Assembly: GCA_002633005.1 (NCBI GenBank)
Contig: NMRA01000002.1
Span: 2,998,228 to 3,054,446 of the forward strand
Length of the DNA: 56,219 nucleotides
Reading direction: 5' to 3'
Source: Phoronis australis
Lineage: Eukaryota; Phoronida; Phoronidae
Shown: positions 34,871-46,480 of the stretch, in pieces
Position numbering within the stretch: position 1 is the stretch's first letter
How the letters are laid out: each line of letters begins with the position of its first letter
The notes under the pieces: model-generated
Seen by the model: only the letters and a program-made list of their open reading frames with translations
What the model was told of the DNA's origin: nothing
The model's database searches: none
Position numbers and translations under genes: made by a program

Positions 34871-35485
34871 TACTAAGCCTGTCTGTAGTTTACGCGCACG
34901 AGTTTTTTAAGTAAACGTGTTAATTAGGACTGAATTCGCGTTCGAGTTGTACTAGACGTGTGTAACGTGCCGCTTGCCTAGCCTATAGAATCAGTGGCAG
35001 TTTGCTATGCTCCGGTTCCAAACTTTTGACTTTATCAAGCTGGGCCGGGATCTAATGTTATGCTGTTATTCTTTGTTCTTTATATATCACAGATGCAATG
35101 GCCCAAATCAGTCACTGAACTCAAAATTCAATATCCCGATCAAAACCAACGTTAATGAGTTCATCCCTGTTAGCTGGCTATATTCTGGGCGTCAAATTTT
35201 CATGATTGGCTGATAAAAGTGAATTCATGTCAAACAGATTGAAAGCAGTCTCAGTCCTCTGTGGTGTTTCATGTCTAAAACTCGTCTCCGAACATCAGCG
35301 ACAGTGTTCTTCCTTGGTCTCATTACTAATGTTAACGCATACCCCACCGTAATATGTCAGCAAGCTAGCAACTGTAGCTAGCAGAGTCCACTGCGTCTGC
35401 CAAAATCTGAATCAGTTCACGCCACATAAAAGAAAGAGCCAAGTGAATGGCGGTACAGGTCTTAGTAATCAACCCGTCCTCAGAA

Positions 35486-35650
35486 TTAAAGGCGAAGGCA
35501 ACCTTTTTTCATGTCATTTTGAGCTAAAATAAGGTTGGTTGGTTGGTTATCCTAGACATATTTTCCACTTGATTACAGCTTTTCGTAATTTTATTAATTA
35601 CTCGTCCGCTACTCCGGAAGTGACGTTTTAGGAGGCAAGCATTTCGCGCC
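35486..35650 (+). repeat. Left terminal inverted repeat of the THAP element
   Basis: Inverse partner of 36618-36778. Length differs by GGTT expansion and a few substitutions (for example TTATTAATTAC versus TTATAAATTAC). Confidence 0.9.
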
Positions 35651-35758
35651 AATTTCTTTTCATATAGTCTGACTGTGAGAGCTGCCGAGTCAGTCATTGT
35701 TCTACCTCGGTTGTGTTGAGTTCCGTCGTCGTTTGCTTTCATTTACTAGTCAGTCAAC

Positions 35759-36192
35759 ATGCCATACTGTTGCTGCGTACCAGGATGTACTAATTATCGG
35801 CTCACGCGCGCTTTGGGAGTACCTTTGCATCGCTTTCCGATGGATGACAAACTTCGCCGTTCTTGGCTCGTTCGTGTGAAGAACGCAGCGTTACCCGTCC
35901 ACGCAACGTACAAAGCAGTGGAGAATTACCGTGTGTGTGACAAGCACTTTCTGCCGTCCGATTACGAAAGGGATTTGTACGCTGAACTGATGAAGGTCCC
36001 TGCGAAACAACGTCTGAAGAAGGATGCCATTCCGTCTGTGTTGATTCCCGGCAGTGCCCCGTCGTTTCCCCCGAGAAGTGCGTTTTTGAAGCGAGAAGCC
36101 TCGCGAGCTGTGGCCAGTACAGTGACTGGAGCCAGTGGAGGCACTTCATCTACTGTCAACCGTGCCTCCGAACGTACCACAGAGCGTGCAAT
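35759..36192 (+). CDS. THAP-domain protein, N-terminal part (runs into an assembly gap)
   Basis: THAP domains bind DNA through a C2CH zinc site. All key residues are present: Cys5 and Cys10 (MPYCCCVPGC), Trp36, Cys60 and His63 (CDKHF), and the AVPTIF-type box AIPSVL at residues 90-95. Pro27 of HRFP also fits. The start is the first ATG, in a good context (CAACATGCC). About 145 residues are readable. After the domain the sequence is Ser/Thr/Arg-rich and apparently disordered, then the N run begins at 36193. After the gap, 36480-36575 offers an acceptor-like CTTGCCGCAG and only short frames, so the protein probably ends soon after the gap. No catalytic transposase region is visible. It may act as a DNA-binding repressor of related elements, or be the N-terminus of a transposase truncated by the gap or by internal deletion. 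Confidence 0.9.
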
Positions 36193-36479
36193 NNNNNNNN
36201 NNNNNNNNNNNNNNNNNNNNNNNNNNNNNNNNNNNNNNNNNNNNNNNNNNNNNNNNNNNNNNNNNNNNNNNNNNNNNNNNNNNNNNNNNNNNNNNNNNNN
36301 NNNNNNNNNNNNNNNNNNNNNNNNNNNNNNNNNNNNNNNNNNNNNNNNNNNNNNNNNNNNNNNNNNNNNNNNNNNNNNNNNNNNNNNNNNNNNNNNNNNN
36401 NNNNNNNNNNNNNNNNNNNNNNNNNNNNNNNNNNNNNNNNNNNNNNNNNNNNNNNNNNNNNNNNNNNNNNNNNNNNNNN
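36193..36479. other. Assembly gap (287 N)
   Basis: Run of N inside the THAP element. Its length is not a round number, so it may be an estimated size. The open frames through X residues are artefacts. Confidence 0.99.
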
Positions 36480-36617
36480 GTAGTTGAGTTCTCTACTAAC
36501 CTATCTTGCCGCAGAATACTCGCCGATGGAAAGTGGTGGCGACAATTGTTGAAAAACAGCACAAAACAAAAGTAGAATAGAACAGATTCGCACGTTAAAG
36601 TCAACGCAAAACCAAGT

Positions 36618-36778
36618 GGCGGGAAACGCTTGCCTCCTAAAACGTCACTTCCGGAGTAGCGGACGAGTAATTTATAAAATTACGAAAAGCTGTAATTAAG
36701 TGGAAAATATGTCTAGGATAACTAACCAACCTTATTTTAGCTCAAAATGACATAGACAAAGGTTGCCTTCGCCTTTAA
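36618..36778 (-). repeat. Right terminal inverted repeat of the THAP element
   Basis: Inverse of 35486-35650; ends ...CCTTCGCCTTTAA at 36778. Confidence 0.9.
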
Positions 36779-36785
36779 CGACGCC

Positions 36786-36850
36786 ACAACTAACGCGTTA
36801 TTTAATACATACAAGCCTAGATAAACGCGCTAACGTGTAAAACCAATTGA
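36786..36850 (+). repeat. Repeat R2, right copy
   Basis: Direct-orientation match to 34778-34870 without the palindromic insertion; about 2 kb apart, on the other side of the THAP element. Confidence 0.6.
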
Positions 36851-37057
36851 AAACCTTGGAATTCTATGTAAAACGTCCCGTAAGCATTAAGAAATGACAG
36901 GCTTAGATTTCCATGTCATACCTATGGAGCGCCAAAGTACGAAACGGAACTCCAAGCATAGTTGTTAACGCGTTCGGATTTTACTCGTTTGCGCGTTAGG
37001 CAAATTAAAGGATATACATTGACATTCACGTTTACAAGATGACGTCACGAATTCTGA

Positions 37058-37164
37058 GAACGGGGTCGAGTTAGTGTCTTACTAGAAACGTGTATTTTTA
37101 ATGAGAGCAAGTGATTTTGGTTAGATTTTTCTGTCCGCGAGACAGTTATTGAACTCGACCCTGG
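37058..37164. mobile_element. MITE family A copy (GGGTCGAGTT ends)
   Basis: The left end CGGGGTCGAGTTAGTGTCTT and the right end CAGTTATTGAACTCGACCCT are inverse. The interior TTTTGGTTAGATTTTTCTGT resembles the right half of 10521-10675. Confidence 0.7.
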
Positions 37165-37219
37165 TTACTAAGACTAGTACAAGAAATAGCATATGGAACG
37201 CGCCTGGCGCCACTTCAAT

Positions 37220-38242
37220 GCGACGTCACCGGAAGTAGGGCAAAACCCGCCATATTGCCCTTGTTTTACCCCGAGTCTTTGCTACACTGACACACACTAA
37301 ATCTTACTGGAGTTCTTATGCAGAATTTTACGCTTAAAACGTTAACACAACTTAAGACATGGTAGATGTATCGTGGAATAACTGTGCGTGAATGGACGAA
37401 GAAAATGTGAACTTGCTGTGTTGTGTGAAGCTGTGAACGAACTCGACCCAGGCCAGGCCTGAATGTCGCAGGCATACAGGGGCGATAGTATTTCCCCATA
37501 AAAAGTTACTGGTTTCAAAATACAGCAAATGAAATCAAATGAAACATGCATATGTGCACATGGAATTATAATTAACACACACCATGACTCTGGATACAAT
37601 TTAGTCAACAAATAACTTGAACATATCCATGAAAACCTTGCGTTTCGCACGAGTTTCTCTAACCAGGCGCCATTTTGAGGAAGTTATGTTAAATCACGCC
37701 TGTTGACGAACAATAAGTCCAAGGAACACAAATCTTACTAATTTCACTTGGTATCTTCTCATGCTATTTGCAAGTCTCGCGCTAGCCTTTGCCTCATACC
37801 TGACTCAGTTGTAATACTTTGTGGTTATCGCACGCGCGGTGAGAAAGTTAACAATAACCAAAAAGTGGAGTTGGAATTCTTCGCCAAAGTCACCTGAATG
37901 CTCGTAGCTATGCTTCATCGAAGATATATGCTTAGAAGCAGAAAGGATCACTGAAGAAAGTAAGCGCTTTTTTAAGTGCTTGCTTTAAGTGTAGAATGCA
38001 TTTTTGACAAGGTGAATACTTAATCAGAGAGCGGATTTCGCCTACCGCCCGTTTAAATACACGGGACGAAATTAGAACAGAACGCGACAGAACGTAATGT
38101 AGTGCGAATCTAAATTACATTTGCCATAACAGCAATGCTTGTTTGGAATTTTTCACACTTAAAACTTAAAAACTGGTAAACTGCTACCGTATCGGGCAAA
38201 TGGCCAAACGACAAACTTTTGCCCTACTTCCGTTGACGTCAC
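37220..38242. repeat. Inverted 26-bp pair flanking 1 kb
   Basis: GACGTCACCGGAAGTAGGGC plus AAAA ends at 37245. Its inverse, with about three mismatches, lies at 38217-38242. The interior has minus frames at 37266-37499 and 37342-37650, unassigned. CGCCAT-type motifs occur near both ends of its left part. Possibly the ends of another element. Confidence 0.5.
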
Positions 38243-41141
38243 AGTTAAGTCTCACGTAATCTCGCGTTATTGTTTTTAACTCGCAAAAGGGGAGCATGTT
38301 GAGTACAACCCCATTTCTGTATGACCAGTAAGACGTCGTGTTCTAGTCAGTGATGACGTATGCTCCGATGTCGGCCAGTTTACGCGCCAATTGAGCCGAC
38401 AACTGACGAGCCATAAAGGTCACCTACCTCCCACTTCGCATTGGACAACATTACATACACCTTCATATTAGTTGAAACAATCAAAATCTGTCTGCGACTG
38501 ACTTAATTTTGTCCTGTCGGACAGTTTCCGGAAATGACACGGCACGAAAGAATCAAGCAAATTTGAATGAAATTCGCGGACTTTCAAGTCGTAAAATAGA
38601 TCGGAAAGGGAAAATAATGCAATCGATGACGACTTCGTGTCACACAGTGTTATAACCTTAACAGCGATTGCTTCTTTTAAGAATACCGACGCGTGTACGA
38701 CAACTGGCCGACCGCCTCATTGACGCGTCATCGTCAGAATTGGCTCGTCACTTGTCAGAAATGACTCGTTACTTGTCAGAAATGACTCGTCACGAGATGA
38801 CGATAGGCGTGTTTCGCAATAGCAAATACGTGCATTTGTGCGACGTGAACTTGACTCAGAGTTTGGCATACGCAGTGGAGTCCTCTAACTACTCACTGTT
38901 GCTGTCTTGGTGACATGTTATAGTAATAATGAGTTGACATAAATAATAAGAATTCTGTGGCTGAATACTCTGAAGAAGGACGCGACAACTGTCACGAAAC
39001 ACTCACCCGAAAGAGCACACCACACAAAAATTTTGCTAAATTAAGACAAGAACGCGACTACTCATTTGTTAACATGAGATATCGAAATCGTTTAAATTCT
39101 CATCATACAAATCACATATCACTTAAACATCTGCTCAAGACTGAGAAAATCACATGACTTCGTCAATGTGTAACACGTTGCTGTGCATGTAAGTACATGT
39201 AGAGATATACGGAACTATATGTTTTACTTTACTGTTGTTCATGTTACATGTACTTCGGTGTACCGACTAATATGTCGTTTTGAGCGACGGGTGTAGTGTT
39301 GAAATTTGTTACCAACATAGTTTCTGCACTGAAATACTTTGACACAGATTTTTGTGACGCACAAGACATTTTCTGAACCAAAATGGATCTGGACCTGTTT
39401 TTTCGTAACCATAGCTAACATTATCGTCGACACCTTGTGAACGCGACCCTGAGGTAGAGTGACATACGGAAATGTTAACCAAGACACTTAACATTGCTGA
39501 TGCCACCAGTGGACACTAAAACCGTTCAAATGCTGTCAAACTGCGTGAAAATAGTTTTCCTTCGTTTCATTTGTGCTGTGAAATTGCTTACCGAATCACC
39601 TAAGGTTATCACGGGTACCACTGCTAAGAGGCAAACTGACGGTCTGTTCCTCCGCAGTCTATTGAAAATCTAACGGCATACATCTCTGACATCTGGTGCT
39701 TCGCTGGTCAATCAATCGTGACGTCCAGCGGTGGTTTTAAATGACCTGAACCACGACCTTAAATGGCGTAACTTGAGTCATAATCCAAGGGATAAATGGT
39801 GTTTGTGATCATGTCATGTCCACTGCTTACAACGTAACGCGAGCGGAAAACTTTGTTTTTGTCAGAATAGCATATGTGGGTTTAGCTTAAAAGGTAGCTA
39901 TGCTTTGTGATTGAGTTTGGGTGGAAAGGGAAAAATTAAACCCAGGAATTAATTTATCATGCAACAACTTCAAGTTAAATGAGCGAGACCTGTTGTTAAT
40001 TTAGAGCACTAAGAATAGTGGCGTGTACCTACGCCAGCGCTCTCTAAAGGGATAATTTGAACTAAATCACAATTAAGAACCAAATGTTTGACTTGATATT
40101 CCTTGAAGGACGATCGTGTTGGCTACTTCAGAAACATACTGTCACTTTCTCGCACGACAGTGCTATTGGTCACTCGTTGATCCAGCTACAACTATCTCCC
40201 GCTGCAGGCTAAAACACTGTACTTGCTGGTCACAGTCCTTCGTGACGCATCACCATCCCGGTTGTATACACATTACACAAAATCAAACTCATGGTCAACA
40301 GATTTCCTGTAACTTGACCTTTGCCCTTTCTATGTAAAATTTCTTCAGTACACCGAAGCAGGTCCTAGCAGCTTCACTGTCAAATTCTACCTGGAAACTT
40401 CTTAAATCGACAGCACCCTAAATTATAACAATTCTAGTACATCGGTATAGTCACATGGTTTTATTGAATCACGTCATTGGCTGTCATTTTGTGATTGACA
40501 TACCTATACATGTACCGGCCCTCACTGAGGTCGTTCACCCTTGCCTCGACCCAAGGCAAGCTAACGAAACAGTAACAAACTGTCAACAAACTTTTCAGGA
40601 AACAAGTTCCTTTTCTTGCTTTCTTCACACAACTGACCTATCGCTAGGATTTTAAGTGACGGCTTAACTGACCAATCAGAACGCAGCATTCTTGACACAC
40701 CTTCGTTTCCAAGCCGCCATTTTACCCCACAAACAACACGGTGCCGGGTAAAACTTATTGTTTGTTTGTCGCCTGTTTGCAAGGGACGGAGCTTAATTAA
40801 AAGTACACATAGTGATAGAAAGTTAACTAAAATTCCCACAGATTATATAATCCACACATAATCTGACAGTTTTGGACTTTCGTGTCTCATAAAAATTATC
40901 CAAAAAGAAACAACGCGCAAAGGAAATTGTGCAACAATTGAATAAATTCTTGCCTGTGGAGGTTACATAAAATGAGACAAATAAGCGACAAGTTGAAATG
41001 TTGAAATACCCAAATTAACCAGATCATAGCTTAGTATCGTAAAAATTTGTCCAAACTGCCTCGTTTTAGAGATGCTGACAGAGGCTGGATGCATCGTCCT
41101 CGTATGACCAAAGTGGCACTGCAAATATCAACGCTATAGCA
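38243..41141. other. Gene-free stretch
   Basis: No supported gene. At 38668-38913 an open frame includes a short tandem repeat of TCACTTGTCAGAAATGACTC units. Minus frames at 39239-39506 overlap in two frames, without motifs. Confidence 0.4.
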
Positions 41142-41299
41142 CCAGCCTCCCGTTCAGTAACGCTAGGACCTCGCTAAAAAGCAAGACTTCGCGAGATTAC
41201 GCGACATATTGCCGTGTATTTTAAATGAGATCACGTGACTTTGACTAGATTTTAGCTAGGTCCTAGCGTAGGTCCTAGCGTTGCTGAACGCACGCCAGG
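41142..41299. mobile_element. MITE family A copy (GTTCAGTAACGCTAGGACCT ends)
   Basis: The left end GTTCAGTAACGCTAGGACCT and the right end (inverse GTTCAGCAACGCTAGGACCT) match; the right arm has GCTAGGACCT duplicated. The interior GCGAGATTACGCGACATATT matches 10521-10675. Confidence 0.8.
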
Positions 41300-41497
41300 T
41301 ATTTCTGATGTGAACGCCTCTACGCATGCCCGAAACATTTGAATACTATTTCAATGTAAAATATATTTACTGCTTTAAAAAAACACACATCTTACTTTCA
41401 TATGGAGATAAAATAGAGAAAACACAACATTGAGAACGAATGAGTTTCCCAAGACTTTGAAGTTTATTTTTGGAATATTACCGGTTGCATCCAATCC

Positions 41498-41815
41498 CTA
41501 ATTTGCATGCTGACGTCTTAGTTTTCCACTGAGCCAATGACAAGCTGCTTGGGTTTGACAATAACGATGAGTCTGGCTTAACCAAGGCATAGTTGATAAT
41601 ATAGGCAAACAGCGTGAACTTTTGAACAAAAGTAGCTGGCCTACGTATGTGTTAGATTGAAACTCAGAGCACGTCATCTGCACGGATGTCCAATTTTTCA
41701 AGAGCCCACTTTTCACACCACGTTCAAACCAGGCTTTTTCCTCTGCGTCTAGAATCAGCTCACCGTCCAGATTATAAATATGAGTGACCCGATTCATCAC
41801 AGTAGATGAACACAT
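41498..41815 (-). CDS. 105-codon open frame, unrecognised
   Basis: Minus frame with protein-like composition (NLDGELILDAEEKAWFERGV, then KSGLLKNWTSVQ). No domain recognised. It lies 200 bases from the family A MITE. Could be an exon or transposon fragment. Confidence 0.25.
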   Translation of the reverse strand: MCSSTVMNRVTHIYNLDGELILDAEEKAWFERGVKSGLLKNWTSVQMTCSEFQSNTYVGQLLLFKSSRCLPILSTMPWLSQTHRYCQTQAACHWLSGKLRRQHAN

Positions 41816-44800
41816 GCAGCAGTGTCATAGCTCTGGTCGTAAGGGTCCTCGATGTTGAAATAACCTTAATTTTAGAGAACGATTGGTTGTTTTTTATTTA
41901 GGTTATCTGTGTATACGGTGCACAAGTTCTATTTAATAAAACACATTCCAGTAGTAGTTTTCAGGTAGTCTCTCAAGTAGTTGTTCCGGTTGAGGGCACC
42001 TCAGTTCTTACAGGTCTCGGTGTTTTACAAGCGGTCTTGTTGCTATCCGAACTTTTCAAGGGCAAAATGTATCTTGTGTTTATCATTTGCCTCAAGGTCG
42101 ACACTCTCCATCAGGTGTCGCAGAAGCCGTGACAGACCATTGCCTTCAGTTCTCAAGTAAGTTCATTAAAGAATCGTATTTTTCCGTATCATATTTTGCG
42201 TCTGGATGAGTGATATCTTCCATTGTTATATGGAGTCTTTAGTTTATGATATCCCACCATAAAATGGCCGCCGAATGGAGATTGGATGCGAAACAAGACA
42301 TAGACCGTCACCTTTTAAAACTTTTCCCACGAATGTTAATAATGCAAACTTCAGTGTATCGAATAAATAAAAAATGATGGATAAATACAATAAAAACATG
42401 AAACACAAGGATATCGAGATTTAATTCAAAGCTGCTTTTCATTCTGCTTAACTGGATAAATCAGGATTCTGTTTCCGATAGCAACAAGAACATCGAAACC
42501 CTCAGCCACTCAGGAAAACGCTTCAAACTTTTTTGGGGGCTGGCCAACCCAAAAATTGCAAATTCTAAAATGGCGCATGAACATATAGCTTGTAACTTGA
42601 GTTGGTAACGGAAGTGTAATCTTGACCCTGTAAGGATTATTGTGAGTCCGATTTTTGAGAGTTAACGACGTAATTAAGTTTCGTTCATTAGCCAACTGAA
42701 CAGGGCAAAATGCAGATTTAAGAAATGTTCTTATTTAGTGACAATATGTAAAACAAATCACGAGGTCAAATATGGCATAGGTAAGGGTTCATATTTAATC
42801 AGAACGGTCTTCCAGAATAAGACCAGGCGTAAACTGAGTTCCGTTCTGTAGAAGCAAGACACTCCAAGGCAGTCCTAATAATATACATAGGCGATAACAA
42901 TCTTCAAAATCTGCACTTGTCATGATTTGCCAAGCGAATTTACAAAGTGCGCTGTCTGTAGTCGCGGCGATTTCTAAGCAGTTGCCGGCTGTATTTGAAT
43001 CTGCGTTTCACGACAGTGCGATGCAGAACAGACACTTGCCGATCTAAAAAGTTTTCCTCTAGTTTATTACATAAACGGGTCTTACAGCCGAAATTTGACG
43101 TACCTCCGCGATGAGTCAGGTCTCTTAGTGCTAGTTGCGAGAAGTGCGACGAATTCACCGGTGGACGGTACGCAAATAAATAGCTGAACACCTGGATAAT
43201 AGGAAGTCAAATTTGTATAGCAAGAATCAAGATGTGAACCCAAAACAACCAAATAAATAAAAATGATTTTACGCTTGGCCAGTATCAATGTGGGTTTTCA
43301 AGGACAACAGGGGCAGTCAGATCAGGAACAGTTCCTAAAACTCAGGTCACGGAAATAGACTATAATAGTCGTCAATTTTTTTGTTTCAGCCTAGGCACGA
43401 AATTGTGTTCAAAAGGTTTGTACTTTAATAACAAGAAAGAGGAAAACATTATAGCATGATAAAAATTGCTTAATTTGGTACATATTTCAAGTGTTTGATC
43501 TCGATTAACCCCTTGAGATAAGGCTTTTAATAGCTAGATATGACGTGCATACCGATTACCCAATACTTTGAGGGAAATTGGCACAGATGGAGTATAACGA
43601 AAATGCCCAGCTAATAACATGTCGTGAGTCAAATGGATTGGATGCCACGAGCGTGGTTTGCTAAATGTCCGTTGGCATCATCCATGTCGCTTCATTTAAG
43701 GCATTGGGCTATCTTCGTTACCAATGATCAAATTTCTTGCATAAATTTAAAGTAGACCCGTAAAACTACATATTTGTAAAAGAATTGGTGGTCACATAAT
43801 CGTCTTACGTAGCAGATCTAATAATCAAACGTTTGTAGTCATGGGACTGCGTTTGACTGAAAATCTTGATTTCCGCCGTAAGTTCCTCAACAGGATTTTC
43901 TGAAGGAAACTTCAAAATTCTTTTTCTTTATTCTAGTAACTACGCATCTTTTACACGAGAATTCCGCTGTCAAATAAAAATTTCCCGAAAAACCCCTAAA
44001 GTTTTCAATTCTGACAGCCGAGCTCGGCATGCTGTTGTAGTTAAAACAATAAAATAATGCTTGTAAAAAATACGGCGATCTCCATAAAAAATCACGATTT
44101 TTGAAAAAAAACGCAGTCATGTGATTACAATCATTTGAACATTGTTTTTGTGAACGTTATTGTATTCTGCGATCATCAAGGACTTTATAACTATATAGTT
44201 TTAGAAATCTACTATTAATACATCAAAAGTTATTTAAAAAAAATCTCTTTCGTCAGCAGAAAAATATCAGTAAAATTTCAATATTTCGTGACTTTCAGCT
44301 CTGCTTGTGTCTGCCTTATTTCGTAATTAATTGTTTATTTTTTAAAGTGGACTGGGTTTCCACGGAATCCTTAAATATTGCCGCAGTCGAGTGAGTACCT
44401 ATAATGCATAAGCCATGTGGCACTCACTATGGCGGCGATTTACATAAAATCCAAATTTAATTTAATTAATTTAATTCAATTAAATTTGAAAATATCTAGA
44501 ATTGTGTTGACTGAGCATTATTTGGGCTTACATGTAACTTTCGACGGAACTACCTTGAGTTAAAATCTGTTTTATGACATTTTCAACTAAAACGAAACGG
44601 AAGAGTGTCTTTAAATGGGTATTACGCTTACATGTCAAAACATCAACTTTCGATTCAGGCAATTTAACGTTGTATAACCAGCCTCATCTTGTTCCTTACT
44701 CAGATTAGAAACGACGTGAATCAACAGCTCCTTAGTACTTCAGACCAGACTTATGAAATTTACCTGCCACGGTGGGCAAGGTTTAGCCGTCGAAGCAGAA

Positions 44801-44920
44801 GCAGCTGCCACGGGTCTGATTGCCATCAATTTCAAGTGAAATAAAACACACGGCTTTGAGAGACCAAATATGTTGGGTGAAGAAAGTTTTTGACACCAGG
44901 ACATGGCTTGTAACCGGTTT
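41816..44920. other. Gene-free stretch
   Basis: No supported gene. Near 42835 a short piece (TTCTGTAGAAGCAAGACACTC) recalls the end of MITE family B. Opposed frames at 43866-44120 overlap and lack motifs. Confidence 0.4.
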
Positions 44921-45260
44921 TTAAAGGGATAGTATCGCTTTTACGGCCGAAAACGCATTTTCGGGCTTATTGCTGAATGGGGTACACTTTTGAAAGGTAT
45001 CACTTTTATTGGAGCTATAAAACAATGACAACCGTTGTTGTTTTTGTCATTTTATTGCAAATCGCGAATTCTCGACGTTGTCTGACAGACATTCATTGAA
45101 ATCAATGCCGGTGACTTGACAAGTTCAATACTTTTAAAATACTCTGACATTTAGCGAGTGGGATTTAGCTTAGCCAGTTGGCTGACTGCGACGCTAGAGA
45201 AAATCAGGTTCGATTCCACGCTAGGGCTGATCTCAGAAAAAGATTATTCTCGCCGATGAT
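44921..45260 (+). repeat. Family S tRNA-related repeat, best copy
   Basis: It starts TTAAAGGGATAGTATCGCTT, then ACGGCCGAAAACGCATTTTC, then the body with CATTTTATTGCAAATCGCGA. The tRNA-like block has A box TAGCTTAGCCAGTTGG from 45166 and B box GGTTCGATTCC at 45207-45217. This is the clearest copy of both boxes. The conserved body precedes the tRNA-like part. Confidence 0.8.
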
Positions 45261-45884
45261 GTCATTTTAAAAGTGATGGCTATGATGAACAAAACGTATC
45301 TCTCTTATGTGCCATTACAGTTACGCATTATTTGAACTAGGTCGTCGTTTGATCGTTGCCTTATCGTCAAATTTTGCGTATAAGATGTCTTCAGTTTGCC
45401 ATGTTTGTACAACAACGAGAAATTGTTTAAAACTCTGGTTTCAAAAATATAGTGATGGCGACAGGTTGTCCTGATGTATTGAAAAGAACAAAAAAAATGA
45501 TGTTAAGATTATTTTTGTACACGCAAACAGCAGCGTGGGTTATTTTTGTGCCACAGTTTGGCTATTTTGTTCAGACGTATTTTAAAAAAACTGGGTTAAG
45601 TTCTTATTGAAATAGCAATTTTTGACAAAAGGTAAGTACACCTGTCCACAAGAATGCTCATTACTGTGAAAGCTAACGTAAAGCTATGGGTGGCTCAGGG
45701 ATAAAAACTTGTAGCTTAGTAGACACGTACAGTAACTTGTTTGTATATAAGCCTTTACATGACAACGTCAACATGAGAAGCAGCGAATAAAAACTGTAAT
45801 TATTTTTTACGACAGGAATGACCAGTCTATAAGAATGCCAAGTGTGTCCTAAATGTGCATATTTCTCGCGCTAGTCGATTCTCA

Positions 45885-45915
45885 GTTCGGAGACTAGACC
45901 CTGGGCCCATGTCAG
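45885..45915. repeat. Solo end of the CAGGGCCC element family
   Basis: TTCGGAGACTAGACCCTGGG followed by CCC resembles the termini at 5370 and 55410. No partner end nearby. Confidence 0.4.
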
Positions 45916-46190
45916 CTCGTTCCAAGGAAATTTTATAAGTGATAACAATTAAAAAGGGCGTCACGTGTCAATGAAACTTACAATAAACTCGGGAAAAATT
46001 GATGAAGTTGGACCTACTACGCAAAGAAAGCGACGACATGGCGTAAACGCACGGATGGTACCTTTCCCTGCATAAAACGGGTGCGCGGGTTATCAACTAC
46101 AGTGACATGGTATTAAGTTGTTGGTCAAGCTGCTTTTGTTGAACAGTGCCAGCCGCTTATCAATCAAGCCTGTCCTCCGACGGAACCATT

Positions 46191-46480
46191 TTAAAGGAAG
46201 ACAATCGGTTTTAGGGCCGAAACACGTATTTCGGAGAAATTTTATGAAGGGCTGACATCTTAAAGTTATTAACTTTGATCAAACCTACAACAAAATTTGA
46301 CGTTCTTGTTATTTTTTGAGAAATCGCCGATGCCACAGAAAATTTTTCAATCAAAGTTAACTATTGTCCGAGGCATCTACCTCATAAGCTGTTTGTAGTG
46401 CTGTGAAAGCCACTGTCGCAGCCCGTGTATGCCTAGTTCAGCCGCCAGGTTGGTTACACGGCTCGACCTTGTAAGCGCAG
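46191..46480 (+). repeat. Family S tRNA-related repeat, copy
   Basis: TTAAAGGAAGACAATCGGTT, then GGGCCGAAACACGTATTTCG. The downstream A-box-like TAGTTCAGCCGCCAGGTTGG is at 46434-46453 and the B-box-like GGCTCGACC at 46460-46468. More diverged than the 44.9-kb copy. Confidence 0.65.

Larger units (their letters stand above)
35486..36778. mobile_element. THAP-encoding element with about 160-bp terminal inverted repeats
   Basis: The left inverted repeat 35486-35650 starts TTAAAGGCGAAGGCAACCTT and ends GGAGGCAAGCATTTCGCGCC. The right inverted repeat 36618-36778 is its inverse at very high identity. The left copy carries extra GGTT units (GGTTGGTTGGTTGGTT). Between them lie only about 970 bases, including 287 N. 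The sole visible gene encodes a THAP domain. THAP plus long inverted repeats suggests a P-element-like, internally deleted relative. No target duplication is evident next to the termini (CCTCAGAA versus CGACGCCA). Two copies of repeat R2 flank it, so it may be nested within a larger element. Confidence 0.85.

Noticed and set aside
36135-36604. Long frames crossing the N run on both strands
   Set aside because: Unknown bases are read as open codons; not evidence of coding.
45150-45230. Possible tRNA gene
   Set aside because: A and B boxes are present, but the cloverleaf acceptor stem is not evident and the block recurs as part of a dispersed repeat.
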